Source: Myceligenerans salitolerans
GTDB taxonomy: Bacteria; Actinomycetota; Actinomycetes; Actinomycetales; Cellulomonadaceae
Direction of reading: 5' to 3'
Length of the DNA stretch: 47,819 nt
Assembly (NCBI RefSeq): GCF_017349295.1
Contig: NZ_JAFMPK010000049.1
Coordinates: forward strand, 103,683-151,501
In this document: positions 1 through 8,530 of the stretch, piece by piece
How the letters are laid out: the number at the start of each line of letters is the position of its first letter
Numbering within the stretch: position 1 is the stretch's first letter
Translations under genes and position numbers: made by a program
The notes under the pieces: model-generated
Told to the model about the DNA's origin: nothing
Seen by the model: only the letters and a program-made list of their open reading frames with translations
The model's database searches: none

Positions 1-1
1 C

Positions 2-781
2 GGCATGCTGGAGCCGTGGCACCGGGCCGCGTTCCATGAGCTCGTCTCCGTCAGCGGCGGCCGGCACAGCTACATGATGCACGTCGGCCTCGGCTGGGCA
101 CTCGCCAGGATGCCGCTGCCCCTCTGGCCCGACCTGCGCCGCGTCGACCCGATGATCGGCCCGCTCGTCCTCGACGGCTACGGCTTCCACGAGGTCTTCT
201 TCCACACCGCTCAGGTCCTCTCCGAGAAGACCGTCCTGCGGAACCGCGGACTGTCGCGGAAACGGGGGCCGTTCCCGTTCGACCGGTGGCCGGGCCCTCG
301 TGAACAGGGGATCCAGCAGCTCATGCAGGGCGTGGGCCGTGGCCTGTGGTTCGTGAGCGGCGGGTCACCCGCCCGCCTCGACACGATCATCACGTCCTTC
401 GCCGCCGACCAGCGGGGGTCGATGTGGGCCGGCGTCGGCCTGGCCGCCACCTACGCGGGAGGCCGGGACGCCGAGGCCCTGCACGAGCTCCGGGAGGCGG
501 CCGGCACCGACCTGGCATGGCTGCGGCAAGGGAGCGCCTTCGCCGCCGAGGCCCGGCACCGGGCCGGCACCGTGACCGCCCACACACCCGTGGCGGTACG
601 GGTGCTCTGCGGCACCGACCTCGACGACGCCGTCAACGCCTGCGCGATCACCCGGCCGCCGGGCCAGCGGGCCGACCGAGGGGACTGGTCCGTCTACGAG
701 GAGTGGCGGCACCGCCTCGCGGAGCACCTGGCGCGGTCGGACCGGGCAGCGCACGCCGACGCCGACCCGAGGCCGGTGTGA
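2..781 (+). CDS. DUF1702 family protein, N-terminus beyond window
   Basis: The visible 258 residues match the C-terminal two thirds of DUF1702 proteins, with conserved stretches such as HVGLGWALAR, LVLDGYGFHE and a late GSAFAAEAR segment. The first visible Met is at base 5, but family members usually carry roughly 100 more N-terminal residues and the frame is open to the window edge, so I treat the gene as 5'-partial. The biochemical role is unknown. Family knowledge: DUF1702 proteins recur in enediyne polyketide clusters and related actinobacterial clusters. The P450 begins 1 nt after the stop codon, so the two are surely co-transcribed. The pair is probably the edge of a specialised-metabolism cluster lying to the left. 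Family assignment is from recognised motifs; pathway is inference. Confidence 0.72.
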   Translation, partial: GMLEPWHRAAFHELVSVSGGRHSYMMHVGLGWALARMPLPLWPDLRRVDPMIGPLVLDGYGFHEVFFHTAQVLSEKTVLRNRGLSRKRGPFPFDRWPGPREQGIQQLMQGVGRGLWFVSGGSPARLDTIITSFAADQRGSMWAGVGLAATYAGGRDAEALHELREAAGTDLAWLRQGSAFAAEARHRAGTVTAHTPVAVRVLCGTDLDDAVNACAITRPPGQRADRGDWSVYEEWRHRLAEHLARSDRAAHADADPRPV

Positions 782-782
782 C

Positions 783-2093
783 ATGACCCTGCAACCGACC
801 AGCCCGGCGGGGGTCGAGCACGCCGGCCCCGCGGCCACCGGCGACGGGCCGCTGGCGCTCGGCGCCGGCGCCACGGCGCGGGTGCTCTGGGCGCTGACCC
901 GTCATGACCGGGTCGACCGCCTGGTCGACCAGGTCGAGTCGCACCCGCACGGTGTACTGCTGCGTACGCCGTTCGGCGCGATGCTGATCACGGCCACGCC
1001 GTCGGCGACGAAGCATGTCCTCGTCACGAACGCCGCGGCCTACGAGAAGGGACTGGGGCAGTCGCACGCGCGGCAGATCATCGGCGACGGCCTGCTCACC
1101 GCGGAGGGCGACCACTGGCGCAGGCAACGACGAGACGCCTCCCGGCCGCTACGCGCCAAGGAGGTGGAGGGCCATGCGGCGGCCATCGCGGGTCACGCCG
1201 ACCGGTCCGTCCGCCGGCTCTGCTCCGCCGAACCTCCGTCCCTGCCGATCGCGCTGACGGCCTACACCCTCGACTGCCTGGCCGAGACCATGGGATTTCC
1301 CTCCCCCTCGGCGGAGGACATCCACGAGGCGTTCGACGCCGTCCAGGACGAGGCGATCTTCCGCAGCATCGTCCAGGGCCTGGTTCCCATCGCGTTGCGC
1401 CCGCGAAGCAACCGGCGGGTCCGGGCCGCCCTGCGGACTCTGTCCGCGGCGTCGGCGACGGCCCTGTCGGGCTTGCGCCGGAAGGAGGCGTGGGCTCGGC
1501 CCGAGGGGATGATCAGCCTGTTCCTCGCCGGCTACGAGACGACGTCGAGCACCCTGACCTGGGCATCGACGTTTCTCGCCGCCCGGCCCGGGCTGCAGGA
1601 GACGCTGCGTGCGGAGGCGGAACGGGTGTTCGCGGGAGAGACGCCGACCGCGGCGCACGTCGGAGAACTGGAGTGGGCGAACGCGGTCTTCAAGGAGACC
1701 CTGCGACTGCGGCCACCGGTCTGGCTGATCAGCCGCCGAGCGGTGGCGGCCGATGTCGTCGACGGGGTCGAGCTCGCGCCGGGCGACGAGGTGCTCATCC
1801 TGCCCGGCGCCGTCGGCCGACGCGTCGAGAGCCCGGACGAGTTCCGTGCCGAACGCCACCTCGACGCACGTGCCGGTGTGCCGTCCCTGGCGTTCGGTGC
1901 GGGTCCCCGCGCCTGTCCGGGCGGGGCACTGGCCCAGACCGAGGCCGTGATCTGGCTCGCCACCGCCGCACGGCACCTGTTCCTGGAGTTCCGGCCGGGC
2001 GTCCCGACCACCCCGAACGCCCGGATGTCGCAGTCGCCCCTCGAGCCCCTTCCGGTGACCGCCGTGCCTCGCGGCGGTGCGGACGCCCGGTGA
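783..2093 (+). CDS. cytochrome P450
   Basis: This is a 436-residue soluble bacterial P450, a haem-thiolate monooxygenase needing external redox partners. Visible motifs: I-helix AGYETT (249-254, with Glu252 and Thr253), K-helix ExxR as KETLR (Glu305, Arg308), and the haem loop FGAGPRACPGG with cysteine ligand Cys378. ATG lies 1 nt after the DUF1702 stop. The segment before the I-helix is unusually short: only about a dozen residues separate LRR from LFLAGYETT, where relatives have about 40 covering helix H. An in-frame deletion is possible and could affect activity. No ferredoxin or ferredoxin reductase is nearby. Substrate unknown; co-transcription with DUF1702 suggests oxidative tailoring of a polyketide-like or terpenoid product. 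Confidence 0.9.
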   Translation: MTLQPTSPAGVEHAGPAATGDGPLALGAGATARVLWALTRHDRVDRLVDQVESHPHGVLLRTPFGAMLITATPSATKHVLVTNAAAYEKGLGQSHARQIIGDGLLTAEGDHWRRQRRDASRPLRAKEVEGHAAAIAGHADRSVRRLCSAEPPSLPIALTAYTLDCLAETMGFPSPSAEDIHEAFDAVQDEAIFRSIVQGLVPIALRPRSNRRVRAALRTLSAASATALSGLRRKEAWARPEGMISLFLAGYETTSSTLTWASTFLAARPGLQETLRAEAERVFAGETPTAAHVGELEWANAVFKETLRLRPPVWLISRRAVAADVVDGVELAPGDEVLILPGAVGRRVESPDEFRAERHLDARAGVPSLAFGAGPRACPGGALAQTEAVIWLATAARHLFLEFRPGVPTTPNARMSQSPLEPLPVTAVPRGGADAR

Positions 2094-2112
2094 CCGGTGG
2101 GACGACATCGCG

Positions 2113-2186
2113 TGCCCCCAACGGGATTCGAACCCGTACTTCGCCGGGTTTAAGCCGGCTGCCTCTACCAGTTGGGCTATGGGGGC
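2113..2186 (-). tRNA. tRNA-Leu (anticodon UAA), short variable arm
   Basis: Read on the minus strand, the cloverleaf is complete. The 7-bp acceptor GCCCCCA pairs with TGGGGGC and the discriminator is A. The D arm GCC/GGC has an 11-nt loop of the form found in Leu tRNAs. The anticodon stem GCCGG/CCGGC encloses the loop CTTAAAC, giving anticodon TAA, which reads UUA. The T arm is ACGGG-TTCGAAT-CCCGT. The variable region is only 5 nt (GAAGT), whereas bacterial leucine tRNAs normally carry a long, stem-forming variable arm. CCA is not encoded. UUA codons are rare at this GC content. The 3' end faces the DUF1702/P450 genes, the usual orientation for a tRNA used as an integration target. Confidence 0.88.
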
Positions 2187-2231
2187 GTCGGCTCAGAGCC
2201 TAATCGGCCGGAGCCGACGCCCGCGCCATGC

Positions 2232-3668
2232 CTACTTCCCGGCGGACGCCGTGACCTTCTGCACCACCTTCTCCTTCGGCTTCGGCGGCGGCACGGCGGC
2301 GGCGCGGAACTCGTTGCGCGGGTCGTGCAGCGAACCGAGGGAGACGAGCTCGCGGCCCATGAGGAACTGCCCGACCCAGCCGATGAGGATGCGGATCTTG
2401 CGGTTGCCCGTCGGCATCGCCATGACGTGGTAGCCGCGGTGCGCCAGCCACGCGAGCGGGCCGCGCAGCTTCAGCCAGCCGAACAGCTCGGCGACGCCCT
2501 TGTACAGACCGAGCGACGCCACGACCCCGAGGTTCTTGTGCTCGTAGTCCTGCGGCTCGCGGCCCTTGTACTGCGCGACGATGTTGTCGGCCAGGCGCTT
2601 CGCCTGACGGATCGCGTGCTGAGCGTTCGGCGGGCAGAACGAGCCCGGGTTCACGAGGTCCGGAACGGCGGCACAGTCTCCCGCGGCCCAGGCGCCCTCG
2701 ACGACCTCGCCGTCCTCGGTGACCACCTGCAGCGCCGGCGTGACGGCGACCCGGCCGATCTTGTCCACCGGGAGGTCGGAGTGCTCCTTGATCACCGGGT
2801 TGGCCCTGACCCCCGCGGTCCACACGATGGTGTCGGAGTCGAACTCGACCCCCGTCGAGGTCACCACGTGCCCGCCCTCGCACGACGACAGGAAGGTCTC
2901 GAGGTGGAACTCGATGCCACGCTCCTTCATCGTGTCGAGCGCGTAGAGGCTCATCGGTTCCGTGACCTCGGGCAGGATGCGGCCCGTGCCCTCGATCATG
3001 ACGAAGCGCAGGTCCTCGGGCGAGATCGTGTCGTACTGACGGGTCGCGTACCGCGCCATGTCCTCGATCTCGGCGAGGGCCTCGATGCCCGCGAAGCCGG
3101 CGCCGACGAACGTGAAGGTCAGCATCCGGGTGCGCAGTTCCGCGTCCCAGGTGGAGGACGCGACGTCGAGACGGTTGATCACGTGGTTGCGGACCGCGAT
3201 GGCCTCTTCCACGTTCTTGAAGCCGATGGCCGTCTCGGCGAGGCCCGGGATGGGCAGCGTGCGGGAGACGGATCCCAGCCCCACGACGAGCTCGTCGTAC
3301 GAGACCTCGTAGGGGTCGCCCTCCTCGGGCGTGATCGTGACGTGCTTGCGCCCGTGCTCGATGGCCGTGACCTTGCCCTGCAGCACGTCGACGCCCTTCA
3401 GGGCACGACGGTGCGGCGCGACGACGTCGCGCGCGTCGATGGAACCGGCACCGGCCTCGGGCAGGAACGGCGCGTACGTCATGTACGGCCGGGGGTCGAC
3501 GACGACGATCGCCGCCTCCCGCTTCTTCAGCTTCTTGCGCAGGCGGCGCGCCACATAGAGGCCGACGGACCCTCCGCCGAGCACCAGGATCCGCGGCACC
3601 TTGCGCGGACGGGGCGAGGTAGCCGCGGTCTGGGCATGGCTGACCGAGGTCAGGTCGTTCTGAGGCAT
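2232..3668 (-). CDS. ndh: type II NADH dehydrogenase-like FAD oxidoreductase
   Basis: This is a 478-residue pyridine-nucleotide-disulphide-type flavoprotein. The FAD-binding glycine motif LVLGGGSVGL is at about residues 29-38. A second, NAD(P)H-binding Rossmann segment sits near FTFVGAGFAGIEALAE, and the FAD-contacting AAGDCAAVPD segment lies late in the protein. The C-terminus, with LAWLAHRGYH, is the amphipathic membrane-association region seen in NDH-2 enzymes. The expected role is electron transfer from NADH to menaquinone at the inner membrane face without proton pumping. I chose the ATG at 3668 because it leaves a normal N-terminus and has GAGAG just upstream; the reading frame is open for 24 more codons. 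It is monocistronic, between the tRNA and the downstream hairpin of ppx. Confidence 0.85.
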   Translation of the reverse strand: MPQNDLTSVSHAQTAATSPRPRKVPRILVLGGGSVGLYVARRLRKKLKKREAAIVVVDPRPYMTYAPFLPEAGAGSIDARDVVAPHRRALKGVDVLQGKVTAIEHGRKHVTITPEEGDPYEVSYDELVVGLGSVSRTLPIPGLAETAIGFKNVEEAIAVRNHVINRLDVASSTWDAELRTRMLTFTFVGAGFAGIEALAEIEDMARYATRQYDTISPEDLRFVMIEGTGRILPEVTEPMSLYALDTMKERGIEFHLETFLSSCEGGHVVTSTGVEFDSDTIVWTAGVRANPVIKEHSDLPVDKIGRVAVTPALQVVTEDGEVVEGAWAAGDCAAVPDLVNPGSFCPPNAQHAIRQAKRLADNIVAQYKGREPQDYEHKNLGVVASLGLYKGVAELFGWLKLRGPLAWLAHRGYHVMAMPTGNRKIRILIGWVGQFLMGRELVSLGSLHDPRNEFRAAAVPPPKPKEKVVQKVTASAGK

Positions 3669-3720
3669 GACTCTCAGACTACCGCGCGCCAACTCACTCA
3701 CATCCCCGTGTCCACCGGCT

Positions 3721-3746
3721 CTCGCCGTGACACGCGACACGGTGAG
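3721..3746 (-). terminator. hairpin downstream of ppx
   Basis: CTCGCCGTG (3721-3729) and CACGGTGAG (3738-3746) pair over 9 positions with one G-T, around an 8-nt loop. It lies 15 nt beyond the ppx stop. There is no U tract, as is common in high-GC actinobacteria, so termination is inferred from position. Confidence 0.4.
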
Positions 3747-3760
3747 GTCGCGGTAACACG

Positions 3761-4807
3761 TCAGGCAAGCGACAACGCGATCCCGTCCAGGATGTCGTGC
3801 TCACTCGTCACCACGTCCGTCAACGTCCCGCCGGCCGCCACCACCTCGTGCACCACCCTCTCGACGACCTCCGACCAGACGAGCGCACCCGCGGCGATGA
3901 CGTCGACCCGCCCGGGATGCAGGAAGCCCATCGCCCGGCGCTCGTCACGCGAGGACGTCAGCAGCGCCTCGCACGAGGCGAGAACGGTCCTCACCGGCAG
4001 CTCGGCACCGCCGACGCGGCCACGGTCGTACGCCGTCAGGCCGAGCGCGTGCGCGGTGACCGTGGTGATCGAGCCCGCGAGGCCCACCAGCGTCCGGGCC
4101 TTCGCGACCGGGACCACCCGGGTGGCGACGTCCAGAGCCGCCCGGACGTCCGCCCGAGCGGCCGCCACCTGGGCCGGCGTCGGCGGTCCCTCCGGCGCGG
4201 CCACCGCGCCCCGCGGCGGCAGGGCGGCGCCCGCGGAACTGCCCTCCGCGACGGCTGCCGTCGTCGCGCCCGCCTCGACGCGGGCCCCCGGCAGGAAGTG
4301 GCGCTCGGTCAGGCGCACCGATCCCACGTCCATGGAGTGCGCGGCATCCACGCGGTCCTCGCCGAGAACGAGCTCCGTCGACCCGCCGCCCAGGTCCACC
4401 ACGAGGAACGGCCCGGGATGCGTCCGGGCCACGGCACTCGTGGCACCGCGGAACGACAGCGCCGCCTCCTCGTCGCCCGAGACGACCTCGACGTCCACCC
4501 CGAGGACGTCCCGCACACCGGAGAAGAACTCGTCCCGGTTCCGCGCGTCCCGGGTGGCCGACGTGGCCACGAACCGCACCTTCGCCGCCCCCAGCGCCTC
4601 GATCGCCTCCGCGTACCGCCGCGTCGCCGCGACGGTCCGTGCCAGGGCCTCCGGGTGCAGCTCACCGGTGCGGTCGACGCCCTGCCCGAGCCGCACGATC
4701 TCCATGCGGCGGTCGAGCTCGGTGAGCCCGCCGGCGTCGTCGACGTCCGCGACGAGCAGACGGATCGAGTTGGTGCCGCAGTCGATGGCGGCGACGCGGG
4801 ATGTCAT
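3761..4807 (-). CDS. ppx: Ppx/GppA family exopolyphosphatase
   Basis: This 348-residue member of the Ppx/GppA family (ASKHA fold) would hydrolyse polyphosphate or pppGpp. The first phosphate-binding loop is at residues 9-14 (DCGTNS) and the second is DLGGGSTEL at 138-146; the conserved RFVATSATRDARN segment lies between them. RLTERHF follows at the usual place. It is then interrupted by an Ala/Pro/Gly-rich insertion at about residues 178-212 before the PTPAQVAAAR helix, where relatives have only a short turn. ATG at 4807 has GAGGAG about 9 nt upstream. It is the last gene of the enolase-ftsB-DUF501-ppx minus-strand array, an order also known from Mycobacterium. Confidence 0.88.
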   Translation of the reverse strand: MTSRVAAIDCGTNSIRLLVADVDDAGGLTELDRRMEIVRLGQGVDRTGELHPEALARTVAATRRYAEAIEALGAAKVRFVATSATRDARNRDEFFSGVRDVLGVDVEVVSGDEEAALSFRGATSAVARTHPGPFLVVDLGGGSTELVLGEDRVDAAHSMDVGSVRLTERHFLPGARVEAGATTAAVAEGSSAGAALPPRGAVAAPEGPPTPAQVAAARADVRAALDVATRVVPVAKARTLVGLAGSITTVTAHALGLTAYDRGRVGGAELPVRTVLASCEALLTSSRDERRAMGFLHPGRVDVIAAGALVWSEVVERVVHEVVAAGGTLTDVVTSEHDILDGIALSLA

Positions 4808-4860
4808 GGATCGGGCTCCTCAGGAGTCGCTCGGTGAGTCGCAGGACGGGGCGCGGGAGG

Positions 4861-5373
4861 TCAACAGGTGCAGCGGTCCGGACGCCAGTCCTCCCGGGCC
4901 AGCTCCAACGCCTCGTCGCCCAAGGGGTTCACGCCGGCCCCCGCGGCGAGCGCGTGGGCCATCAGGGCGTGCAGGCACTTCACCCGCGTGGGCATCCCGC
5001 CCGCGGAGATGCCGTCGATCTCCTCGACGTGGCCGAGCTCCTCACGCCGCGCGATGTAGTGCTCGTGTGCCGCGCGGTGACGCGCGGCCAGGTCCTCGTC
5101 CTCGCCCAGCCGCTCGTTCATCTCCTTCATGACACCGTTCGCCTCGAGGCGCGACGCCGCCGCGACGGCTCCGGGGTGCGACAGGTAGAACGTGGTGGGG
5201 AACGGCGTTCCGTCGGGCAGGCGCGGCGCGGTCCGCGCGACGAGGGGACGCCCGCACACGCAGCGCGCCGCGATCCCCACTACGCCCCGCGGCACCCGCC
5301 CGAGCTGCTCCTGGAGCACGGCGAGATCCTGCGGGTCGACGGTCTCGGAACTCACGGCGGCACTCTCACTCAC
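4861..5373 (-). CDS. DUF501 family protein
   Basis: This 170-residue protein of unknown biochemical function is recognised as DUF501 from LGRVPRGVVGIAARCVCGRP near the N-terminus, FPTTFYLSHPGA, and the C-terminal GGMPTRVKCLHALMAHALA block. Cysteines cluster in the CVCG motif, at VKC and at the extreme C-terminus (CTC), suggesting a metal site or disulphide. The frame is open to GTG 5391. I prefer GTG 5373 because GGGGAG then lies 9 nt upstream as a good ribosome binding site. It follows the FtsB-like gene with a short gap and precedes ppx by about 53 nt. The conserved neighbourhood hints at a cell-wall or division role, which is inference only. Confidence 0.85.
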   Translation of the reverse strand: MSESAAVSSETVDPQDLAVLQEQLGRVPRGVVGIAARCVCGRPLVARTAPRLPDGTPFPTTFYLSHPGAVAAASRLEANGVMKEMNERLGEDEDLAARHRAAHEHYIARREELGHVEEIDGISAGGMPTRVKCLHALMAHALAAGAGVNPLGDEALELAREDWRPDRCTC

Positions 5374-5403
5374 CCGCTCATTCTCCCCCACTCGCGCGGG
5401 CCC

Positions 5404-6273
5404 TCAGCCCGAGTCGGCGATGCGGAGCGAGTCCCAGAGCGTCGTGTACCACGGGGTGTCCTCGTCCTGCTCCTCGCGCGGGGTTCGCACGGGGCCCGGC
5501 TCCGGCTCCTCCTCCTGCACCGAGTCGCCGTCGAGCGTCCGCCAGGGGGTGTCGCCCGGCATGACGAAGCGCAACCGGGTCCGTGCCTGCTCGATCACGT
5601 ACGACCGGTCGTCCCACCGCGCCAGCTCGTTCTCCAGCGCGGCCTTCTGCTCCTGCTGCTCGGACAGCTCCTGCCGCAGGTCCGACAGCTGCGCCTGCTG
5701 CGTCACCACCGCCCGTACCGTCGGCAGCAGCAGCACGACGGCGAGCAGGACGACCACCGACAGCACGAGCGCCCGCACCGTCAGGACCTCGGGCACCGCG
5801 AACCCGTAACGGGACCTCTGCCTCTGCGACCGTGTGGGCCGGGTCCTGCCACCGTTCGCCGGCGCACTCGCGTCCGCGGTACGGCGCGGGCGGGGCTGCG
5901 GGGGCCGCTTGGCGCTGCCCGGCCCGCGCTGCGGGCTCCTCGAGCCGCCCGACGACGTCGGCCGCCGGCCGCCCGGGGCACCGCTGCCCTTGGCGGCGCC
6001 GGGCGCGGACACCGTGGACCTGTCCGAGGCTCTCGTCGCGGACGGGGGACGCTTACGGCCGGCGCCGGACGCCGGGGGCGCGGGTTCTCGCCCGGGGGTC
6101 TTCGCCCCCTTCGTCTTCTCGGAGGCAGGCCGACCACCGGGGGCGGCCTTGGTCCCCGGAGCGTCGCCGCCACCTGCCGCCCTCGTCGTGGGGTCGTCGG
6201 CCGGCTGCGGCCGGGCAGCCGGACGGCGCCGCCCCGGACCGGACGGCGACGCGGGGCGACGAGAGGAGGACAC
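5404..6273 (-). CDS. septum formation initiator (FtsB/DivIC-like)
   Basis: This 289-residue bitopic membrane protein has three parts. Residues 1-160 are a basic, Pro/Ala/Gly/Arg-rich disordered cytoplasmic region. One transmembrane helix spans about 165-190. An extracytoplasmic coiled coil rich in Gln/Glu/Leu (about 191-222) is followed by the characteristic YVIEQARTRLRFVMPGDT segment. This is the DivIC/FtsB signature; such proteins bridge late divisome components. The C-terminal tail is acidic. The GTG start at 6273 is the first in-frame start outside the enolase gene, but it has no strong ribosome binding site, so the exact N-terminus is uncertain. The cytoplasmic extension is much longer than in E. 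coli FtsB, typical of actinobacteria. Confidence 0.85.
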   Translation of the reverse strand: MSSSRRPASPSGPGRRRPAARPQPADDPTTRAAGGGDAPGTKAAPGGRPASEKTKGAKTPGREPAPPASGAGRKRPPSATRASDRSTVSAPGAAKGSGAPGGRRPTSSGGSRSPQRGPGSAKRPPQPRPRRTADASAPANGGRTRPTRSQRQRSRYGFAVPEVLTVRALVLSVVVLLAVVLLLPTVRAVVTQQAQLSDLRQELSEQQEQKAALENELARWDDRSYVIEQARTRLRFVMPGDTPWRTLDGDSVQEEEPEPGPVRTPREEQDEDTPWYTTLWDSLRIADSG

Positions 6274-6320
6274 GCCATGATTGTGCCGACCCGGACCGCG
6301 CTGATCACGACATTTCGAGC

Positions 6321-6355
6321 GGCGCGCCGTCCGCCGGTCTCCCGGCGGACGCGCC
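6321..6355 (-). terminator. hairpin between eno and the FtsB-like gene
   Basis: GTCCGCCGG (6329-6337) and CCGGCGGAC (6342-6350) form a perfect 9-bp stem with a 4-nt loop. It is extended by GGCGC/GCGCC outside a 3-nt bulge. It lies about 125 nt beyond the enolase stop, and no T tract follows. It may attenuate read-through into the division gene. Confidence 0.4.
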
Positions 6356-6479
6356 GTGTTCCCGGCCCGGGCACGATGCGGGCGCCGACGGAAGTGGTTC
6401 CGTCGACGCCCAGGCCGTGCTCGGCGGGCAGGCGGCTCGCGGACCACCCGGAGGCCCGGGCGGGTCCCGCGGGCCGGTC

Positions 6480-7937
<1,458 letters not shown>

Positions 7938-7965
7938 TCAGGCGTGTCCACGTCGTCCACCCCAC

Positions 7966-8367
7966 ATGACCATCCACGCCCTGGCCCGCGAGCTCGTCGC
8001 GGGCGCGAACATCGGACACCTCGCCTCCCTGCTGCCGGACGGGTCGCCGCACGCCGTCCCGCTGTGGGTCGACTGGGAGGGCGACCGCCTCCTCTTCCTG
8101 ACCGGACCGGACAGCCGCAAGGCACGCAACGTCACGGCCGACCCGCGCGTCGCCGTGTCCGTGCTCGACTCCGCCACACCGCTACGTGGCGCCTGGCTGC
8201 GCGGGCGCGTCGTCCGCACGGTCGACGGGGACGACGGCTGGGCACTCGTCGACCGGCTCTCGGCGAAGTACACCGGCGGGCCGTACCCGCGCGACGCGGG
8301 CGCGCGCAACGCCTACCTGGTCGACGTCATCGCCTCGGGCGGAATGGACTTCACCGCCGAGAGCTGA
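7966..8367 (+). CDS. PPOX-class (probably F420- or FMN-dependent) oxidoreductase
   Basis: This 133-residue single-domain split-barrel protein belongs to the pyridoxamine-5'-phosphate-oxidase superfamily. It has the typical order: IGHLASLLPDGSPHAVPLWVDWEGDRLLFLT, then SRKARNVTADPRVAVSVLD, then the basic WLRGRVV strand and a late KYTGGPYP segment. Small PPOX proteins of this type in actinobacteria often use coenzyme F420; substrate unknown. ATG 7966 gives the family-standard N-terminus but lacks a clear ribosome binding site. ATG 7933 in the same frame is an alternative. It stands alone on the plus strand between eno and mazG, so it is an insertion into the housekeeping block. Confidence 0.82.
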   Translation: MTIHALARELVAGANIGHLASLLPDGSPHAVPLWVDWEGDRLLFLTGPDSRKARNVTADPRVAVSVLDSATPLRGAWLRGRVVRTVDGDDGWALVDRLSAKYTGGPYPRDAGARNAYLVDVIASGGMDFTAES

Positions 8368-8396
8368 GGGCGCGGCGGGCGCGCGGCGCGGGGACG

Positions 8397-8530
8397 CCGC
8401 GCGTCCCTCCGACGCCCGTGCCGCGCGTCCCTCCGCCGCCCGCGAGGGGATGCGTACCCGGGTCAGGCCCTGGCCGGCTCCCCACGTCAAGACCTGGCGG
8501 CTCCCCGGTCAGGACCTGGCCGACTCCTCG
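8397..8530. repeat. two sets of short tandem repeats at the 3' end of mazG
   Basis: First set: a 22-nt near-identical unit beginning CCGCGCGTCCCTCCG at 8397 and 8421 (24-nt period). Second set: three imperfect copies beginning GTCAGGCCCTGG, GTCAAGACCTGG and GTCAGGACCTGG at 8462, 8486 and 8508. The third copy contains the mazG stop codon and its last codons, so the C-terminal coding end has been duplicated downstream. The region lies between convergent genes. Confidence 0.6.

Noticed and set aside
2172-5132. 986-residue open frame on the plus strand opposite ndh and ppx
   Set aside because: It is the GC-skew shadow of real minus-strand genes. The sequence is Arg/Asp/His-rich without any domain, and the overlapped proteins have clear family motifs.
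8397-8530. Tandem repeats considered as a CRISPR array
   Set aside because: Units are 22-24 nt head to tail without unique spacers, there are only two or three copies, and no cas gene is near.
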